The translations under genes were made by a program, and so were the position numbers. Source: DATARH01 sp036268075 (lineage in GTDB: Bacteria > Pseudomonadota > Alphaproteobacteria > ATCC43930 > CGMCC-115725). Taken from it: 64,000 nt of DNA. The notes beneath the pieces are model-generated. The model did no database searches and was not told the DNA's origin. It saw nothing but the letters and a program-made list of their open reading frames with translations. The stretch spans positions 1 through 64,000 of the forward strand of contig DATAUV010000010.1 of assembly GCA_036268075.1 (NCBI GenBank), in the 5' to 3' direction. Positions 1 through 8,087 of this stretch are shown one piece after another. Positions within the stretch are counted from its first letter, which is position 1; each line of letters starts with the position of its first letter.

Positions 1-63
1 GCTCGTTGCCTCCGCGTCCCCTGCGTAATCCTCCGCGTCCTCCGCGTCGAAAAAGCTACTTTT
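1..63. repeat. Partial intergenic repeat at window edge
   Basis: This short non-coding stretch is rich in repeated CCTCCGCGTC-type words. The same words occur inside the long Acc-type inverted repeats elsewhere in the window, for example 10784-10952 and 14943-15118. It is probably the inner part of another such element cut by the window edge. No gene is seen here. Confidence 0.45.
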
Positions 64-1257
64 CTACCGGTTCCGCCCGCGCTCTTCCTCCCACAGGAAG
101 TCGGGGCCGAGTTTGTCGAGGGAGGGGCAGCCGATCTGGCCCATCACCAGGTCGATCTCGCCGCGGAAGATGTCGATCGCCTTTTTCACCCCGTCGATCC
201 CGCCGGCCACCGCGCCATAGAGGGTCGGGCGGCCGAAGGTGACGAACTGCGCGCCGAGGCAGAGGGCGATCAGGATGTCGGCGCCGCGCCTGACGCCGCT
301 GTCGAGCATCAGCGTCATGCGGTCGCCGACCGCGGCCTTCATCGCCGGCAGCACGTCGAGCGAGCCCGGCGCCTGGTCGAGCTGGCGGCCGCCGTGGTTC
401 GAGACGAGCACCCCCTCGCAGCCGATGTCGGCGGCACGGATCGCGTCGGCCGGGTTCATCAGCCCTTTGACGATCAGGTTGCGCGGAAACAGCTTTCGGT
501 AGGTCTCCAGCTCGCGCCAGGTCTGCGAATGCGCCGGCGTATTGGTGGCGAACAGGTCGACTATTTCGTCGACGCCGGCGTCCGGCCTCCCATAGGGCTT
601 CCAGTTGTCGAGGTTGGGGGTGCCGCCGTGGCTGATGTATTCCCACGCCCAGCCCGGATGCGTCATCGCCTCGGCCAGGATATGCGGCTTGAGGCGCAGC
701 GCCGCCTTGAGCCAGGTGCCGCGGATCGCGGCAAAGCCGTTGCGGATGTTGCGCTCGCGCCGCGGCCGCACCGGCACGTCGACGGTCAGCACCAGCGCCT
801 CCAGCCCGCAATCGGCGGCGCGGCGGACCAGATCCTCGCTGATCTTGCCGTCGCGCGCGGCATAGAGCTGGTACCAGGTGTTGTGCGGCGCGACCTTGGC
901 CGCCGCCTCCATCGAGTGATTGCTGCCGCCCGACATGATGTAGGGAACATTGGCCTCGCGCGCCGCCTCGGCCAGCATCAAATCGGCGCCGCGCCGGAAG
1001 AGCCCCGCCGTGCCGGTCGGCGAGATGCCGAACGGGCTGGAAAACTTGCGCCCGAACACGGTCTGCGACTGGTCGCGCGCCGACACGTCGACCAGATAGC
1101 GCGGCAGCAATTTATGTTTATGAAACGCCGCGCGGTTGGTTTCCAGCGCCCGCTCGTCCTCGACCCCGCCCTCGATAAAGTCGAACGCGATCTTCGGCAG
1201 CCGCCGCTTCGCCATCTGGTGCAGGTCTTCGATATTGATCGCATCATCGAGCCGCAT
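64..1257 (-). CDS. FMN-dependent alpha-hydroxy-acid oxidizing protein (lactate dehydrogenase/glycolate oxidase family)
   Basis: The 397-residue protein is the size of the LldD/glycolate oxidase/mandelate dehydrogenase family, cytosolic or membrane-associated TIM-barrel flavoenzymes that oxidise L-2-hydroxy acids to 2-oxo acids. Family hallmarks are visible: the N-terminal segment with DFIEGG, the FMN-binding stretch PTGTAGLF near residue 80, LTVDVPV near 160, the catalytic His in SNHGGRQLD near 290, and the phosphate-binding LDSGVRRGADI near 320. It is transcribed away from a repeat-filled gap, and the next gene on this strand is unrelated. The hydroxy-acid substrate cannot be told from sequence, so no symbol is given. 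Start is the ATG at 1257. Confidence 0.9.
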   Translation of the reverse strand: MRLDDAINIEDLHQMAKRRLPKIAFDFIEGGVEDERALETNRAAFHKHKLLPRYLVDVSARDQSQTVFGRKFSSPFGISPTGTAGLFRRGADLMLAEAAREANVPYIMSGGSNHSMEAAAKVAPHNTWYQLYAARDGKISEDLVRRAADCGLEALVLTVDVPVRPRRERNIRNGFAAIRGTWLKAALRLKPHILAEAMTHPGWAWEYISHGGTPNLDNWKPYGRPDAGVDEIVDLFATNTPAHSQTWRELETYRKLFPRNLIVKGLMNPADAIRAADIGCEGVLVSNHGGRQLDQAPGSLDVLPAMKAAVGDRMTLMLDSGVRRGADILIALCLGAQFVTFGRPTLYGAVAGGIDGVKKAIDIFRGEIDLVMGQIGCPSLDKLGPDFLWEEERGRNR

Positions 1258-1290
1258 CGCCCCAACCCCCGCAATTTCCGAAAACCTAGC

Positions 1291-1322
1291 CCGTAGGATG
1301 GGTCGAGGGAACCGAAACCCAT
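1291..1322. repeat. Type A short palindromic repeat (diverged copy)
   Basis: CGTAGGATGGG...CCCAT is a diverged copy of the about 35-bp repeat whose better copies read GTAGGATGGGTAGAGCGCAG followed by CGAAACCCATCA. The ends GATGGGT/ACCCATC are inverted. It stands immediately beside a type B element. Confidence 0.7.
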
Positions 1323-1333
1323 AGAAAAAGGCG

Positions 1334-1518
1334 ATTCACCACGAAGGCACGAAGCGCACGAAGGGCCAAGGAAACCCTTTTACCGCAGCGGTCTCGGAGG
1401 AAAACGCGCAGGACGCAGTAGGTTCAGCGCCACCGCGACCTCCGCGAAAGCTCCGCGACCTCTGCGCTGAAGACTTACTTTATTAGCACTTCGTGCCCTT
1501 CGTGCCTTCGTGGTGAAT
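1334..1518. repeat. Type B long inverted repeat element
   Basis: The element begins ATTCACCACGAAGGCACGAA and ends with the reverse complement; the 21-bp arms are perfect (1334-1354 and 1498-1518). The inside carries CCGCGACCTCCGCG words in both orientations. It ends five bases from the stop codon of the neighbouring small gene. I see no coding sequence in it. Confidence 0.8.
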
Positions 1519-1522
1519 CCCC

Positions 1523-1831
1523 TTAAATCTCCTGCACCACGTCGAGAATCGCGCGCCGGCGGGTAACGCTCGTTCCCCATACCCGGTCGAAATCGGCGAC
1601 CAGCGGTGCGATGATTTCAGGCGCGGTTGCGGCCTCGGCGTCAGCGACCGAATTGAATTCGTAGAAGGCGACATGAACCGACGGATCGCTACGGCTCCAT
1701 GAGCGCCAGGCGCGGAGGGCGCCAAAGGCTCGCTTAGCCCAGGGCAGGTGGTCGGTCGCGTACCAGTGGTCGAAGCGGTTCCGGTCCGCCTCCGGCACCT
1801 CGGCGCGCACGGCGAGGTAAGTCTTAACCAT
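1523..1831 (-). CDS. Small dimeric alpha/beta-barrel-like protein (EthD-like), function unknown
   Basis: This 102-residue protein opens with a beta strand (KTYLAVRAEVP), then a helix with FDHWYATDHLPWAKRAFGAL. The WY...HLP pattern is typical of EthD/ABM-type dimeric alpha-beta barrel proteins. A second half (SDPSVHVAFYEFNSVADAEA) repeats the strand-helix layout. GGGAG stands upstream of the ATG at 1831. It is a single gene between a type B repeat and the divergent response regulator. Family assignment rests on pattern only; no substrate can be named. Confidence 0.65.
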   Translation of the reverse strand: MVKTYLAVRAEVPEADRNRFDHWYATDHLPWAKRAFGALRAWRSWSRSDPSVHVAFYEFNSVADAEAATAPEIIAPLVADFDRVWGTSVTRRRAILDVVQEI

Positions 1832-1949
1832 CCCTGGGGCTCCCTCTCTGGCCTATCCTTGGTCAACTCTTCTGAAACTCTTTCGACTGCTGGTCAATCT
1901 TAACGAAATCTTTTCATCCCTTAACCATGCTGGGTCGCGTATCTGGCCT

Positions 1950-2402
1950 ATGGCGAGAGGCGCTTTTCCGGTGAGCACGATCCTTGTGATTGACGACCAC
2001 CGCTCTGCGCGCGACGCGATGCGCCGCGTGCTGGAACGCGCCGGTCATCTTGTTACCACCGCCGCCGACGGTGTCGAGGGCGTCCGGGTCTACCTCCAGC
2101 ATCGGCCTGACCTCGTCATCGTGGACATGCTGATGCCGGAAAAGGAAGGCGTCGCGACGATCCTCGACATCCGCGCGGCCCACCCGGACGCGCGGGTGAT
2201 CGCGATCAGCGGCGGCGGCCTCTTTGTCGCCGAGGACGTGCTCCGCATCGCCCGGCTGCTCGGCGCCGACGACACCCTGCAAAAGCCGTTCAAGAGCCGC
2301 GTGCTGCTCACCGCGGTCGCCCGCTGCCTCTCGGACGAGACCGAACGCGCCGGCCTCGCCGCCAGCGTTACCGCCGCCGCGCTGCCGACCACGCCACGAT
2401 AA
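1950..2402 (+). CDS. Single-domain response regulator (receiver only)
   Basis: The 150-residue protein is a stand-alone CheY-like receiver domain. Visible are the acidic pair in ILVIDDH, the phospho-acceptor Asp in VIVDMLMP near residue 59, the Thr/Ser region VIAISGGG and the conserved Lys in LQKPFK near 111. No output domain follows, so it probably acts as a phosphotransfer intermediate or allosteric partner. A GTG at 1971 (VSTILVIDDH) is an equally good start. No histidine kinase lies next to it. Its 3' end overlaps the convergent MFS gene by 35 bases. Confidence 0.85.
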   Translation: MARGAFPVSTILVIDDHRSARDAMRRVLERAGHLVTTAADGVEGVRVYLQHRPDLVIVDMLMPEKEGVATILDIRAAHPDARVIAISGGGLFVAEDVLRIARLLGADDTLQKPFKSRVLLTAVARCLSDETERAGLAASVTAAALPTTPR

Positions 2403-3774
2403 GCCCGGTCGCCGCGGCGAGCACCGCGACGACGCGGAACATCGCCCGAAAACCGGTCAGGAACGCCGTCGTCGCATCGGCGCCCGCCGCGACCGCGCCG
2501 ATCTCGAACGCGTGGAACCCCATCGTCAGCACCGATGCCGCGGTCACGACGCCGATCGTCCGCGTCAACATCACGAGGCTGCCGGCGACCCCGCGCTGGG
2601 ACGCCGGCATCGACCCCATCACGATCTCCATCGAGGCGACCTGGAAAAGGCCGATCCCGATCCCCTGGATCGCCTGCGCCGCGACCATCGTGCCGGCGCC
2701 GGTCCCGGTGTCCCAGAACCCGACCCAACCGAGCCCGCAACCGACGAGGAGCGCCCCGACCGGCGCGATCCGTCCGGCCCCGTATCGCGCCACCAGCCAG
2801 CCGGCGGGGGTCGACGCCGCGACCATTCCCGCCGACCCGACCGCCAGCACCGCCCCCGCGACCGGCAGCGGCAGGGTCGTGATCCGCGAGAAATAATACG
2901 GCACGAGCAGCATGATCGAGAAATTCGTCAGGTAGATCAGAATGTTGGAAAGATTTATCAAGGCGAAGCGGCGATCCCGGAACAGGGACACTTGAACCAC
3001 CGGACGCGCCGCCCGCCCCTCCCACCAGATAAACCCGGCGATGCTCGCGGCCGCGACCGCCCCGGCCGGCACCGCGCGATAATTCCCGGCGCCGAGCAGC
3101 GGCAGCGCATTGACCGCAAACAACAGGCTGATGAGGCCCGCCGCGAGCAGCACCGCGCCGCCTGCGTCGAACCGCTCGCCGCTGCCGCCCCGCGCCGAAG
3201 CCGGAGAGCCGCGCCACAACAGCAGCGACAGGAACGCGATCGGCGCGCGGAACCAGAACACCGCCGGCCAGCCCCAGCGCGCGACGATCACCCCACCGAT
3301 CAGCGGCCCGAACGCCGCGCCGAGCGAATAGACGAGGGTGAACACGCCGACCGCATGGCTGCGCCGTTCCTCGGGGTAGAGGCTCGTCACCAGCACCGGC
3401 GCGCAGCTCAGCACCAGCCCGGCCCCGATCCCCTGTAACACTCGCGCGCCCAAGAGCCAGCCGAAACTGGGCGCCGACCCACACAGCATGAAGGCGACCG
3501 TGCTCCACAAGAGCCCCATGCGGAACACGCCGCTGTGGCTCCAGATGTCGCCGACCCGCCCAAACGCCAGCATCAGCCCCGCATGGGTCAGCACATAGGC
3601 GATGATGACCCATTGGATCATCGCGATCGGCAGGCCGAAAGTGCCGGTGATGTCGGGAAACGCGATGTTGACCGCGCTGTCGAGCGGCACCACCGACACG
3701 CCGAACCCGAGCAGCGCCAGCCTCAGGAAATGTCCGGTTCGCGAGGCCGAGACGATCGCCGCTTCCGATGCCAT
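2368..3774 (-). CDS. MFS drug/proton antiporter, DHA2-like (14-TM type)
   Basis: This 468-residue hydrophobic protein has a predicted series of about 14 membrane spans, as in the EmrB/QacA (DHA2) exporters of the inner membrane. The TM1 motif LALLGFGVSVVPLDSAVNIAFP matches the family's LD..IVN.ALP signature in position. The loop-2 motif is FGRVGDIW, and the antiporter motif C region is LVYSLGAAFGPLIGG. The ATG at 3774 is preferred over a TTG one codon upstream. It is convergent with, and slightly overlaps, the response regulator. The exported substrate is unknown. Confidence 0.85.
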   Translation of the reverse strand: MASEAAIVSASRTGHFLRLALLGFGVSVVPLDSAVNIAFPDITGTFGLPIAMIQWVIIAYVLTHAGLMLAFGRVGDIWSHSGVFRMGLLWSTVAFMLCGSAPSFGWLLGARVLQGIGAGLVLSCAPVLVTSLYPEERRSHAVGVFTLVYSLGAAFGPLIGGVIVARWGWPAVFWFRAPIAFLSLLLWRGSPASARGGSGERFDAGGAVLLAAGLISLLFAVNALPLLGAGNYRAVPAGAVAAASIAGFIWWEGRAARPVVQVSLFRDRRFALINLSNILIYLTNFSIMLLVPYYFSRITTLPLPVAGAVLAVGSAGMVAASTPAGWLVARYGAGRIAPVGALLVGCGLGWVGFWDTGTGAGTMVAAQAIQGIGIGLFQVASMEIVMGSMPASQRGVAGSLVMLTRTIGVVTAASVLTMGFHAFEIGAVAAGADATTAFLTGFRAMFRVVAVLAAATGLIVAWSAARRR

Positions 3775-3869
3775 CAACCGAGGCTGTCATTGCCGGCCCG
3801 GCGACGCAATCCCCGCCGAGACCATCATGGATCGCGCTCCCGCGCCATACGCTGTAAAATGCCCGCCTC

Positions 3870-4817
3870 ATGACGCCAGACTTTGCCCTCGCGATCCACG
3901 GCGGCGCCGGGACGCCGCCGCCGGAGGCGTTCGACCCGGCCCGCGCGCCCGCCTATCATGCCGGGCTGCGGCGGGCGCTCGTCGCAGGGCGGGATATCCT
4001 CGCCGCCGGCGGCTCCGCGCTCGACGCCGTGACCGCCGCGGTGGTCGAGCTCGAAAACGACCCCTTGTTCAACGCCGGGCACGGCGCGGTCTATACAGCC
4101 GCCGGGACGCACGAGATGGACGCCGCGATCATGGACGGGCGGGACCGCCGCGCCGGCGCGGTCGCCGGCATCTGCGGCCCGAAAAACCCGATCCTCGCAG
4201 CCCGCGCGGTGATGGAGGATTCGCCGCACGTGATGCTGGCCGGCGCCGGCGCGATGGAATTCTGCCGCGCGCAAGGCCTCGATTTCGCACCGCCCGGGTA
4301 TTTCCACACCGAGGCGCGCTGGCAGGCCCTGCAGCAGACCCTGCGCGGCGCGGGCGAGGCCGACGAGAGCCGCCGCCACGGCACGGTCGGCGCCGTCGCC
4401 CGCGACCGGGACGGCAACCTCGCCGCCGCGACCTCGACAGGCGGCATGACGGCGAAGGCGCCGGGCCGCATCGGCGACAGCCCGGTAATCGGCGCCGGCA
4501 CCTATGCCGACAACGCGGCCTGCGCCGTCTCCGCCACGGGCCACGGCGAATTCTTCATCCGCCATGCCGCCGCGCACGAAGTCGCCGCCCGCCTCGCCCA
4601 TGCCGGCCAGAAGCTAGACGCGGCCGCCGCGGAGGTCATCGCCGCGCTCGCCGCGGCCGGCGGGTCGGGCGGGCTCGTCGCGGTCGACCGCGACGGCGCG
4701 ATCGCCTTGCCCTTCAGCAGCCCGGGGATGTATCGCGGCCATGTCCGCGGCGACCGGGTCGTACACACCGCCATTTTCCCCATCGGCATCCTTGACGAGG
4801 CCTATCGAACCCTATGA
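3870..4817 (+). CDS. iaaA: Isoaspartyl peptidase / plant-type L-asparaginase (Ntn hydrolase)
   Basis: This 315-residue type 2 asparaginase precursor hydrolyses isoaspartyl dipeptides or L-asparagine after self-cleavage. The N-terminal AIHGGAG motif is present. The autoproteolytic site is HGTVGAVA, with the nucleophile Thr at residue 172; the chain would split there into alpha and beta subunits. Downstream, ATSTGGMTAK and the oxyanion/substrate segment RIGDSPVIGAGTYAD agree with the family. The stop overlaps the next start (ATGA, 4814-4817), so it is translationally coupled to a periplasmic amino-acid-type binding protein, which hints at use of imported peptides or amino acids. Confidence 0.92.
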   Translation: MTPDFALAIHGGAGTPPPEAFDPARAPAYHAGLRRALVAGRDILAAGGSALDAVTAAVVELENDPLFNAGHGAVYTAAGTHEMDAAIMDGRDRRAGAVAGICGPKNPILAARAVMEDSPHVMLAGAGAMEFCRAQGLDFAPPGYFHTEARWQALQQTLRGAGEADESRRHGTVGAVARDRDGNLAAATSTGGMTAKAPGRIGDSPVIGAGTYADNAACAVSATGHGEFFIRHAAAHEVAARLAHAGQKLDAAAAEVIAALAAAGGSGGLVAVDRDGAIALPFSSPGMYRGHVRGDRVVHTAIFPIGILDEAYRTL

Positions 4818-6031
4818 TCCGCACGTTCCACACTGCGCTGGCAGCCTTCCTCCTCGTCGCGGCGCCCGCGTTGGCGCAGCAGCAGCCGCCGATCTCCGAC
4901 GGCGTCGTCAAGATCGGCGCGATCCTCGACATGAGCGGGCCCTATTCGCAAAACACCGGAGACGGCAGCGTCGCCGCGGCGAAGATGGCGGTCGAGGATT
5001 TTGGCGGAAAGGTGCTCGGCGCGCCGATCCAGTTCGTCTACGCCGACCACCAGAGCAATACCGGCCGCGCCCTCGACATCGCCCGCGACTGGTTCGAGAA
5101 GGACCATGTCGACGCGATCCTCGATGTCGCCGGATCGTCGGAGGCGCTGATCGTCCAGGCCGCCGGCCGCACCCGCCACAAGATCGTGTCGCTGAGCGCC
5201 CCGGCCGCGATCCGCCTGACCAACGAGGGGTGCAGCCCGACCGGCATCCATTACAGCAGCGACACCTATTCGATCGCCCACACGATCGTGCCCGCGCTGG
5301 TCAAGGCGGGCGGCAATAGCTGGTTTTTCATCACCGTCGACTACAGCTTTGGCTATGACCTCGAGACCGATACCGCCCAGGTGGTCAAAAGCTCGGGCGG
5401 AACGGTGCTGGGCCACGCGCTGCACCCGCTCGACGCCACCGATTTCATCTCCTACCTGGCCCAGGCGAAGCAGTCGGGCGCGAACGTGATCGCGCTCGCC
5501 AATGCCGGCGGCGACACCCTCAACACGATCCGCGCCGCCGCCGCCCAGCACATGATCCCCGGCAAGCAGACGATCGTCGGGCTGACGCTGCGTGCGAACG
5601 CCGTCGACACGCTCGGCCTCCAGACCGCGCAGGGGATGATGATGGCCGAGCCGTTCTATTGGGACATGAACGACCAGACCCGCACCTGGTCAAAGCGCTT
5701 CTTCGCCCGTGTCGGCCGGATGCCGAACGCGGTTCAGGCCTCGCTGTATTCCTCGGTGCTGCACTATCTGAAGGCGGTACAGAAAGCCGGCACCGACGCA
5801 ACCGACCCGGTGATGGCGGCGATGCGGGAGATGCCGGTCGACGACATGTTCGCCCATGACGGCCACATCCGCGCCGACGGCGTGATGGTCCACGACATGT
5901 ACCTGTTCCAGGTCAAAAGCCCGGCCGAGTCGCATTACCCGTGGGATTACCTGAAGCTGGTCGCGAAAATCCCCGGCGACGAGGCGTTTCAGCCGTTGTC
6001 CGAATCCAAATGTCCGTACGTCAATAAGTGA
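4814..6031 (+). CDS. ABC transporter substrate-binding protein, branched-chain amino acid (LivK-like) type
   Basis: The 405-residue protein begins with a signal peptide (hydrophobic core ALAAFLLVAAPALA, cleavage after ALAQ) and then VVKIGAILDMSGPYSQNTG, the usual start of type I periplasmic binding proteins of the HAAT family. The rest reads like other receptors for amides, amino acids or aromatic acids, including VDAILDVAGSSEA and WFFITVDYSFGYDLE. No permease or ATPase genes are next to it, so it must share membrane components encoded elsewhere. Coupling to the isoaspartyl peptidase gene (4-base overlap) suggests a nitrogen-scavenging role, but that is inference. Confidence 0.88.
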   Translation: MIRTFHTALAAFLLVAAPALAQQQPPISDGVVKIGAILDMSGPYSQNTGDGSVAAAKMAVEDFGGKVLGAPIQFVYADHQSNTGRALDIARDWFEKDHVDAILDVAGSSEALIVQAAGRTRHKIVSLSAPAAIRLTNEGCSPTGIHYSSDTYSIAHTIVPALVKAGGNSWFFITVDYSFGYDLETDTAQVVKSSGGTVLGHALHPLDATDFISYLAQAKQSGANVIALANAGGDTLNTIRAAAAQHMIPGKQTIVGLTLRANAVDTLGLQTAQGMMMAEPFYWDMNDQTRTWSKRFFARVGRMPNAVQASLYSSVLHYLKAVQKAGTDATDPVMAAMREMPVDDMFAHDGHIRADGVMVHDMYLFQVKSPAESHYPWDYLKLVAKIPGDEAFQPLSESKCPYVNK

Positions 6032-6054
6032 CGCGGACGGGCGCGGCGCAGGCC

Positions 6055-6090
6055 CCGTCGGATGGGTTGAGCAACGCGAAACCCATGCGG
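6055..6090. repeat. Type A short palindromic repeat
   Basis: GATGGGTTGAGCAACGCGAA followed by ACCCAT is a diverged type A copy just downstream of the binding-protein gene. It lies in the gap before the convergent hydrolase gene and could form a hairpin there. Confidence 0.7.
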
Positions 6091-6110
6091 ATTAACCCGG
6101 AACCCGCCAC

Positions 6111-7049
6111 CTAGCCAACTCCCCAGCTCTCCCGCAGCACCTCGGCGACCTCGTCGAGCGCCCCGAAGGCGGCGGGGATCACCTTGCCGTTCTGGCAGAA
6201 CCCGTGGATCTGGTCGTCATAGCGGCGCAGCCGGGTCGGCACGCCGGCGGCGTCGAGCCGTTCGGCATAGGCTTCGCCCTCGTCGCAGAGCGGGTCGTAG
6301 CCGGCGGTCAGCACATAGGCCGGCGCGACCCCGGCGAGGCTTTCGGCCCTGAGCGGCGAGGCCCGCCAATCCGCCGCGTCTTCCGGTCCACGCAGATACT
6401 GGTCCCAGAACCACCGCATCGACGCCGCGGTCAGCATATAGCCCTCGGCGCAGCGGGCGACCGACGGGTGGCTCATTCCGGCGTCGGTCGCCGGATAGAT
6501 CAACACTTGCCGCGACAGCAGCGGCCCGCCCCGGTCCCGCGCGGCCAGCGCCACCGCCGCCGCCACATTGCCGCCCGCGCTGTCGCCGCCGACCGCGAGC
6601 CTGGCCGCGTCGACGCCAAGCGACCCGGCATTCGCCGCCACCCATTCGGTCGCCGCGACGCAATCGTCGAACGCGGCCGGGAATTTGTGCTCCGGGGCCA
6701 GGCGATAATCGACCGAAATCACCGCTCCGCCGCTCGCCGCCGCGAGGTGGCGGCACATCACGTCATGGGTCTCGATATCGCCGACGACCCAGCCGCCGCC
6801 GTGAAAAAACACCAGCGCCGGCAGCGCCGCGCCGTTTCCGCCGCGATACAGCCGCACCGGGAGCGGCCCACCCGGGCCCGGTATGACTAAGTCGCGGACT
6901 TCATTCACCGGCACAGGATCAGGCGACAACACCTTGCGCCCGCCCGCATAAAGCCTGCGCGCCTCCACCGCCCCGACCGTGTCGAACGCCGGCCGGTTGG
7001 CCTCGCGCACCATGTCGAGCAGGGTCTGCGCGCCGGGATCGAGCGGCAT
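6111..7049 (-). CDS. Alpha/beta hydrolase, hormone-sensitive-lipase family (esterase)
   Basis: The 312-residue protein is a family IV (HSL-type) carboxylesterase. It shows the oxyanion HGGGWVVGD motif near residue 80, the nucleophile elbow GGDSAGGN near 153, the acid Asp in AGYDPLCDEG near 250 and the His in YDDQIHGF near 280. No signal peptide is visible, so it is cytosolic. AAGGA precedes the ATG at 7049. It probably cleaves short-chain acyl esters; the natural substrate is unknown. Confidence 0.88.
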   Translation of the reverse strand: MPLDPGAQTLLDMVREANRPAFDTVGAVEARRLYAGGRKVLSPDPVPVNEVRDLVIPGPGGPLPVRLYRGGNGAALPALVFFHGGGWVVGDIETHDVMCRHLAAASGGAVISVDYRLAPEHKFPAAFDDCVAATEWVAANAGSLGVDAARLAVGGDSAGGNVAAAVALAARDRGGPLLSRQVLIYPATDAGMSHPSVARCAEGYMLTAASMRWFWDQYLRGPEDAADWRASPLRAESLAGVAPAYVLTAGYDPLCDEGEAYAERLDAAGVPTRLRRYDDQIHGFCQNGKVIPAAFGALDEVAEVLRESWGVG

Positions 7050-7142
7050 GGTTTAAGGTCCTTCCGGTTTCTCGCCGAGCGCCAACAGTGCCATGACTAA
7101 TTCACAGCCTAAGACAGTCGCGCATGTGCCGCCCCAACTTTT

Positions 7143-7303
7143 CCCCTCTCCCGCATTGCGTCGCATTGCGGGAGAGGGTGGCCGAAGGCCGGGTGAGGGC
7201 CGCGCGAAGCGCGGTGGTGGGACGCGAAAAACGCTTCGCGCCCTCACCCTCCCATCGCTCCGCGACGGGCCCCTCCCTCTCCCGCAATGCGGGCGAGGGG
7301 TGA
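7143..7303. repeat. Type D intergenic repeat cluster (CTCTCCCGCA...TGCGGGAGAG)
   Basis: Several overlapping inverted words (CTCTCCCGCATTGCG / CGCATTGCGGGAGAG, GGCCGAAGGCCGGGTGAGGG) fill the gap between two hydrolase genes. Repeats of this kind are common between genes in Proteobacteria. Two further clusters lie at 17558 and 20084. Confidence 0.8.
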
Positions 7304-7304
7304 G

Positions 7305-8087
7305 TTATTGCATCCACGCCAGAACGGCCGCCGCGGCCTCGTCGGGCTTGTCGAGTTCGGCGAGGTGACCGGCGCCCGGGATCACCTTGATCTCGCTTTT
7401 GCCGGCGATGCCGTTGGCGAAGCGCTGGGCGTAGCTTTGCGGCATGATCCGGTCCTCGCCGCCCCACACGAGGAGGGTCGGCGCGGCGATCAGCGGCAGG
7501 CGCTTTTCGAGCCGCGTATTGCCGAGGGGCCAGAAGATGCGCGCCGCCGCCTCGCTCGCCCGCACCTGTTCGATCGGCCATTCGGGCGAGTTGAGCCCCT
7601 CCGGCTGCTCCTTCAGGCTTTCCCAGGTCTTCGGGTCGGCGCAGAACAAATTCGGCACGTCGGGCGGGCGCTGCGCCCACGGGTCGGTCGGCGGGTCGGA
7701 ATCGTCGTAGAGCCCGAACGGCGCGATCAAGGCCAGCCGCTTGACCGATTGCGGCCAGATCGCCGCGATCTCGGCCGCCATCGCCGCGCCGACCGAGCTG
7801 CCGGCGAGGTCGGCGCCATCGAGCCCCGCCTTCTGCACGATCTCGCGCACCGCGAGGCACCAGTCGAGATGGTTGTCGAGCACCGTATGCCCGCGCTCGC
7901 CGCCCGGAAACCCCGGCAGCGACGGCACCACGACGGTGCGCTTCTCGGCCAGCCGGTCGAGAAACGGCACCCATTTCGGCAGCCCGCCAAACCCGGCGAG
8001 AAACCCGATCTTCGGCCCGGTCCCCGCGGTCCACACGCGGCAGGAGAAGCCGTTGACCTCGATGGAGGTGGTGGTGGGCTCGGTCAT
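7305..8087 (-). CDS. Alpha/beta hydrolase
   Basis: The 260-residue protein has the alpha/beta-hydrolase fold layout: an early oxyanion stretch (IGFLAGFGG), the nucleophile elbow AGSSVGAA near residue 95, the acid in VWGGEDRIMP near 200 and the terminal His in PGAGHLAELD near 240. The ATG at 8087 overlaps the stop of the upstream flavin monooxygenase gene (ATGA), so the two are co-translated. A pair of luciferase-like monooxygenase and hydrolase often acts in sequence on a carbonyl compound (oxygenation, then ester or C-C hydrolysis); that is a suggestion only. Longer in-frame starts run into the neighbour and were not used. Confidence 0.85.
   Translation of the reverse strand: MTEPTTTSIEVNGFSCRVWTAGTGPKIGFLAGFGGLPKWVPFLDRLAEKRTVVVPSLPGFPGGERGHTVLDNHLDWCLAVREIVQKAGLDGADLAGSSVGAAMAAEIAAIWPQSVKRLALIAPFGLYDDSDPPTDPWAQRPPDVPNLFCADPKTWESLKEQPEGLNSPEWPIEQVRASEAAARIFWPLGNTRLEKRLPLIAAPTLLVWGGEDRIMPQSYAQRFANGIAGKSEIKVIPGAGHLAELDKPDEAAAAVLAWMQ

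Noticed and set aside
2090..3871. Minus-strand 593-codon frame overlapping the DHA2 exporter in another frame
   Set aside because: The exporter frame has the family motifs; this frame gives Arg/Gly-rich sequence only.
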